Below are positions 57,824 through 64,000 of a DNA stretch of 64,000 nucleotides, in pieces. The notes beneath the pieces are model-generated. The model saw only the letters and a program-made list of their open reading frames with translations, ran no database searches and was not told the origin of the DNA. The translations under genes and the position numbers were made by a program. Origin of the DNA: Propionibacterium sp. (GTDB taxonomy: Bacteria; Actinomycetota; Actinomycetes; Propionibacteriales; Propionibacteriaceae); NCBI GenBank assembly GCA_012517965.1, contig JAAYTZ010000018.1:62001-126000 (forward strand), written 5' to 3'. The first letter of the stretch is position 1; every line of letters starts with the position of its first letter.

Positions 57824-58436
57824 GGTGCGACTGCGGGCGGGAGGTGGCGCCCGACGAGGTGCTGTGCGGCGGTTGTGGCCGGTTCGTCGACCACAGCCGG
57901 GTCTCGCCCGACGCGGCGGTGCCGCCGCCCACGCCCCCACCTCCCCCCGTCCCGGCGTCGGACGCCGTGCCGCCCGGCCCGGTGGGTCCGGCCGCGCTGG
58001 CCGAACCCGGCGTGCGGCGCTGCGCGGTGGACTGGTGCCCGGGCGTCGTGCCGCCCGGGGCGTCCGCCTGTGACGCCTACGCCCATCCGGCGACCCCGGC
58101 CGCGCCGGCGGCGTCCACGTCGCCGGGCGGGGGCTGCGAACTGGTGCTGCCCGACGGGACGGCGATCGGCCTGGTCGACGGCGTCCCGCTGGAGATCGGC
58201 CGGCACTCGCCCGACCCGAGGGTGGCGGCGGCGCTGGCCCGGTACGACCAGGTCGGACGCCGGCAGGCGACCGTCGTGCTGCGGGGCGGGCTGGTCGAGG
58301 TCACGCACGTCGGCCGCACCAACCCCACCTACGCCAACGACCAACCGGCCGCCCCGGCGGTCACCGTGACGCCGCCCGTGGACGTGCGGATCGGACGCGA
58401 ACTGCACCTGACGGTGCGCCCGACGAGGGAGAACCG

Positions 58437-58440
<4 letters not shown>
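57817..58440 (+). CDS. Zinc-ribbon plus FHA-like domain protein
   Basis: CDCGREVAPDEVLCGGCGRF; VPLEIGRHSPDPRVAAALARYDQVGRRQATVVLRGGLVEVTHVGRTNPTYAND. Confidence 0.75.
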
Positions 58441-61078
<2,638 letters not shown>

Positions 61079-61106
<28 letters not shown>

Positions 61107-61819
61107 TCCGGCTGCGGGTCGGCTGGGTGTCGGCCGTCGGCCAGCGGCAACAGAACCAGGACTGCGTGCTGGTCGGCGGCATGCTCAGCGTCGGGGACGT
61201 GATGATGGACACCACGCTCGAGGTGGACGCCGGCCGCCCGGTGCTCCTGGCGGTGCTGGACGGACTCGGCGGCCACGCCGCCGGCGGCGTGGCGTCCCGG
61301 GTGGCCGCCGGCATCCTCGCCGGCCCACCGGTCCCCGGGGACGTGGAGTCGTTGGACGCCCGCGTCCGGCAGGCGCACCGCACGGTCGCCGGCCTGGGCC
61401 GCACGCTCGACGGCCTGGCGGGCATGGCGACGACGGTGGCGGGGTTCGTGGTAAGCCCGGAGGCCTACCGCGTCTTCCGTCTCGGCGACTCGGCCGTCTT
61501 CCGCTGGTCGGAGGGCTCCGTGGGCCGCCTCACCGTGGCCCACCGCGTGCCCGACGGGGGCCCTGGCGGTGGGGCCCTGACCCGTTGCATCGGCGTGGGC
61601 ACCGAGGAGGCGCCGACCGTCGACGTCTTCCCGCTGCGGCGCGCGGTGCGGTTGCTGGCGTGCAGCGACGGCGTCTGCGACGCGGTCTCGCTGGAGGACC
61701 TGCGCGGGGTGGTCGGCGAGGGCACCCCCGCGGACGCCGCCCGCGGGCTCGTGCAGTTGGCCTGGGTGTCCGGGAGCACCGACAACATGACCGCCCTGGT
61801 GGCCGACCTGATCCCCTGA
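61079..61819 (+). CDS. PP2C-like protein phosphatase (start 61079 or 61103)
   Basis: QNQDCVLVGG; LLAVLDGLGGHAAGGVAS; FRLGDSAVFRW; LLACSDGVCD; GSTDNMTALV. Confidence 0.88.
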
Positions 61820-61839
61820 TCGATCGTCGCGGGGCCCGG

Positions 61840-62255
61840 TCAGCGCCTTCCCGGCCCTCCGGTCAGGCGCTGCTCCACGGCGTGCGCGATGGCCGAGGCC
61901 CGTTCCCGGAGCGACTCCGGCACGTCGCCGACGGCCTGCCCGAACGAATCGGGGAGGCGTTGCCGCAGGTCGTGGACGCGGGCGACGGCCGCGTCGGCGT
62001 CCAAACCCAGGCGGCGGCCGACCTTGGCCCAATCGAAGTCGTTGATCTCCCGCAGGGACCAGTGGTCCCCGACCTTCATCGCTGCTGTCGCCGGGGTGTC
62101 GAAATCGTAGGCGGCCGCGGTGGCCACGTCGTACAGGGGCGCCACCTGGGCGCGGCTCCCCGCCAGCAGCACCGAGTAGTTCTTGGCGTGGGCGTCCGTG
62201 CCGCCGATCAGCACGTGATCGGCCAAGCCCCGGACCGCCGGCTGGCCGGCGCTGG
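61840..62255 (-). pseudogene. hipA C-terminal remnant
   Basis: GLADHVLIGGTDAHAKNYSVLLAGSRAQVAPLYDVATAAAYDF..., HipA C-terminal kinase-fold motif without the N-terminal domain. Confidence 0.7.
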
Positions 62256-62267
62256 GACAGTGGCCCC

Positions 62268-64000
62268 TCAGTGGATGGCGGCTGCTTCCTCGGTGAGGAT
62301 CTGCCCGAGCGCGGAGCGCATCACGAGCCCGCGGATGATGCCGTACCACCGGGCCCGCACGGTGTCGACGGGCTCCAGCCACTGGGTGGGCACCTCGGGC
62401 AGGGGGCGGTCGATCAGTTCCAGGGCGAACTCGGTGAAGATCCAGGCCGACGGCCTCGCGAACTGCTTGCCCTGGGCGGCCCGCCAGGCGCGGTCGGCGT
62501 CCGCGGTGGCCCCGGTGATGAGCGCGCGCAACGCCAGCAGTCGGGCGATGCTGGCCCGCGGGAACTCCGACTGGACGCGCCCGATGCGTTCGAGTTCCGC
62601 GAGGCAGCGCCCGAAGGCGTCCTCGTCGTGCAGCACGGCGTAGGCGCGGATGATCCAGGCGTCCGCTTCCCGCGGCGGCGCCCCGAGGACGACGGCCCGT
62701 TCGGCCATCTCGTCGACGACGCTGCGCGGGACGGGGCGGAAGCGGGCCTCGACGGTCCACGCGGTGGTCTCCACCTCGAAACCGAAGCGGCGCGACTTCT
62801 CGTCAGCTGCCCGTTGAAGCTCTGACGTGAGGCGATCGATGTCCAGCCCGTGCAGCGACAGCACCTGCGGACGCAGCGCGGGCGCGATCCCGTGCTCCTC
62901 CCGATAGGCCACGGCGTCGGCGAAGCGGCGCAACTGCGAGAGAGTCAGCGAGTACTGGTGCCGGTAAAGGCGCGTCCGCTCCGGATCGCGCCGCAGCAGT
63001 TCCTCGAACACCGCCAGCGACTCCTCACGCCGGTGGTGCGCGCGCAGCCGGTAGGCGAGCCAGCGGCCACCGGACGCCGCAACGCCGGTGGGTCCGTCGA
63101 AGATCGCCCGGAGAGTGGCTTCAGCCCGGGGATCCTTGGGGGCGTCCAACGCCCGAATCAACTGGACGAGCGCGACGGCGTCCGTGGCCGCCGGCCCGTC
63201 GGGCACCTGCGGCAGTGCGCCGGCGAGGCCCCGCATGGTCGGGGCGTACTTGACGGCGTCGGGGAGCCAGTCGGCGTGCACGCCATGCGCCACCGCGATC
63301 GCGATGCCCAGCACGATGGCCTCGCCGATGGCGACGTCGTCGTCGGCCGCCCACGCCTCCTCGTGGCGGCGCTTGGCCTCGACGAGCCCGCGTTCGGCGG
63401 CGGCCCGCCAGTCGGCGTCGCTCCAGCCGGCCAGGACGAGGGAACCCGCCCGGCGCACCAGGCACCTGATCTCGTCGTGCACCTTGTACGGGTAGCGCCG
63501 CGAGTGGTGGGGCTCGACGAGCGTGCGGCGCACGCATTGCTCGACCGCACCCTCGCTGATGCCGCCGACGGCCGCCACCAGCGCGGTGTCGAAGTACGGA
63601 AGCAGACAGGCGGCCTGGAAGGCGCGGGCCTGCTCGTCGGTCAGCCCGGCCAGCAGCCGGCGCACCAGGTCGGGGAGGTTGGAGCCGATGTCGTCGGCGG
63701 TGATCGCGGCGGCCCCGTTCTCGGTGAGGTTGTCGGCGACGCGACAAACGGCGTCCACGTGCAGCGGAAAGCCGTCGGTGCGGTCGGCGGCGACGGCGAG
63801 CTCGGCGTCCGTGATCGGCCAGCCGCCGGAGCGGCGCCGCCGCCCGATGAGGGCGTCCCGGTCGACCTCGGACAGCCGGCCGAGCAGATGCTGGCGCGGC
63901 TCCTCGGTGCGGCCGTCCACGAGGCTGGGCCACCACCGCGGGCCCCGTTTGGGGCTGTCGCTGACCTGGTGCCACGTGAGCTTCTCGCGTCCGGTGACAA
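62268..64000 (-). CDS. STAND/NTPase-like protein, C-terminal part (truncated by window edge)
   Basis: Frame stays open to the window end (VTGREKLTWHQVSDSPKRGPRWWPSLVDGRTEEPRQHLLGRLSEVDRDALI...), followed by a helical repeat-like C-terminus; the P-loop would lie outside the window. Confidence 0.6.
   Translation of the reverse strand, partial: VTGREKLTWHQVSDSPKRGPRWWPSLVDGRTEEPRQHLLGRLSEVDRDALIGRRRRSGGWPITDAELAVAADRTDGFPLHVDAVCRVADNLTENGAAAITADDIGSNLPDLVRRLLAGLTDEQARAFQAACLLPYFDTALVAAVGGISEGAVEQCVRRTLVEPHHSRRYPYKVHDEIRCLVRRAGSLVLAGWSDADWRAAAERGLVEAKRRHEEAWAADDDVAIGEAIVLGIAIAVAHGVHADWLPDAVKYAPTMRGLAGALPQVPDGPAATDAVALVQLIRALDAPKDPRAEATLRAIFDGPTGVAASGGRWLAYRLRAHHRREESLAVFEELLRRDPERTRLYRHQYSLTLSQLRRFADAVAYREEHGIAPALRPQVLSLHGLDIDRLTSELQRAADEKSRRFGFEVETTAWTVEARFRPVPRSVVDEMAERAVVLGAPPREADAWIIRAYAVLHDEDAFGRCLAELERIGRVQSEFPRASIARLLALRALITGATADADRAWRAAQGKQFARPSAWIFTEFALELIDRPLPEVPTQWLEPVDTVRARWYGIIRGLVMRSALGQILTEEAAAIH

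Overview
GC-rich actinobacterial chromosome segment; gene order and content suggest Propionibacteriaceae-like, but this is not proven here. About 1-42 kb is mostly conserved housekeeping sequence: alaS, rarA, pcm, aspS, hisS, relA/spoT, apt, secF-secD-yajC, ruvBAC, yebC, hisA-hisH-hisB-hisC-hisD, dnaE, arginase, gltD-gltB, mntP. A small tRNA cluster follows at 42.3-42.8 kb. About 44-64 kb is an accessory, conflict/signalling-like locus. It encodes an RNase H-like protein, a vWA protein (frameshifted), a TM/coiled-coil protein, an ECF-like sigma factor, a caspase-fold peptidase, and a TM/Rossmann-like/RyR protein (frameshifted). These are followed by a tightly overlapping operon: helical protein, Clp-type AAA+ ATPase, radical SAM protein, zinc-ribbon/FHA protein, Ser/Thr kinase with DATRYEG repeats, and PP2C phosphatase. 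A hipA remnant and a STAND-like ATPase close the window. Two genes of the locus share an identical promoter-like element, CCCTGACAAAC-N11-CCGTC (TGAC-N16-CGTC). Other signals are a heavily over-represented GGACGCC/GGCGTCC heptamer and a family of CTCGGG/CCCGAG intergenic repeats, which flank an AbiEi/DUF559-like gene inserted in the his cluster. All domain calls were made by eye from translated ORFs; no database search was possible.
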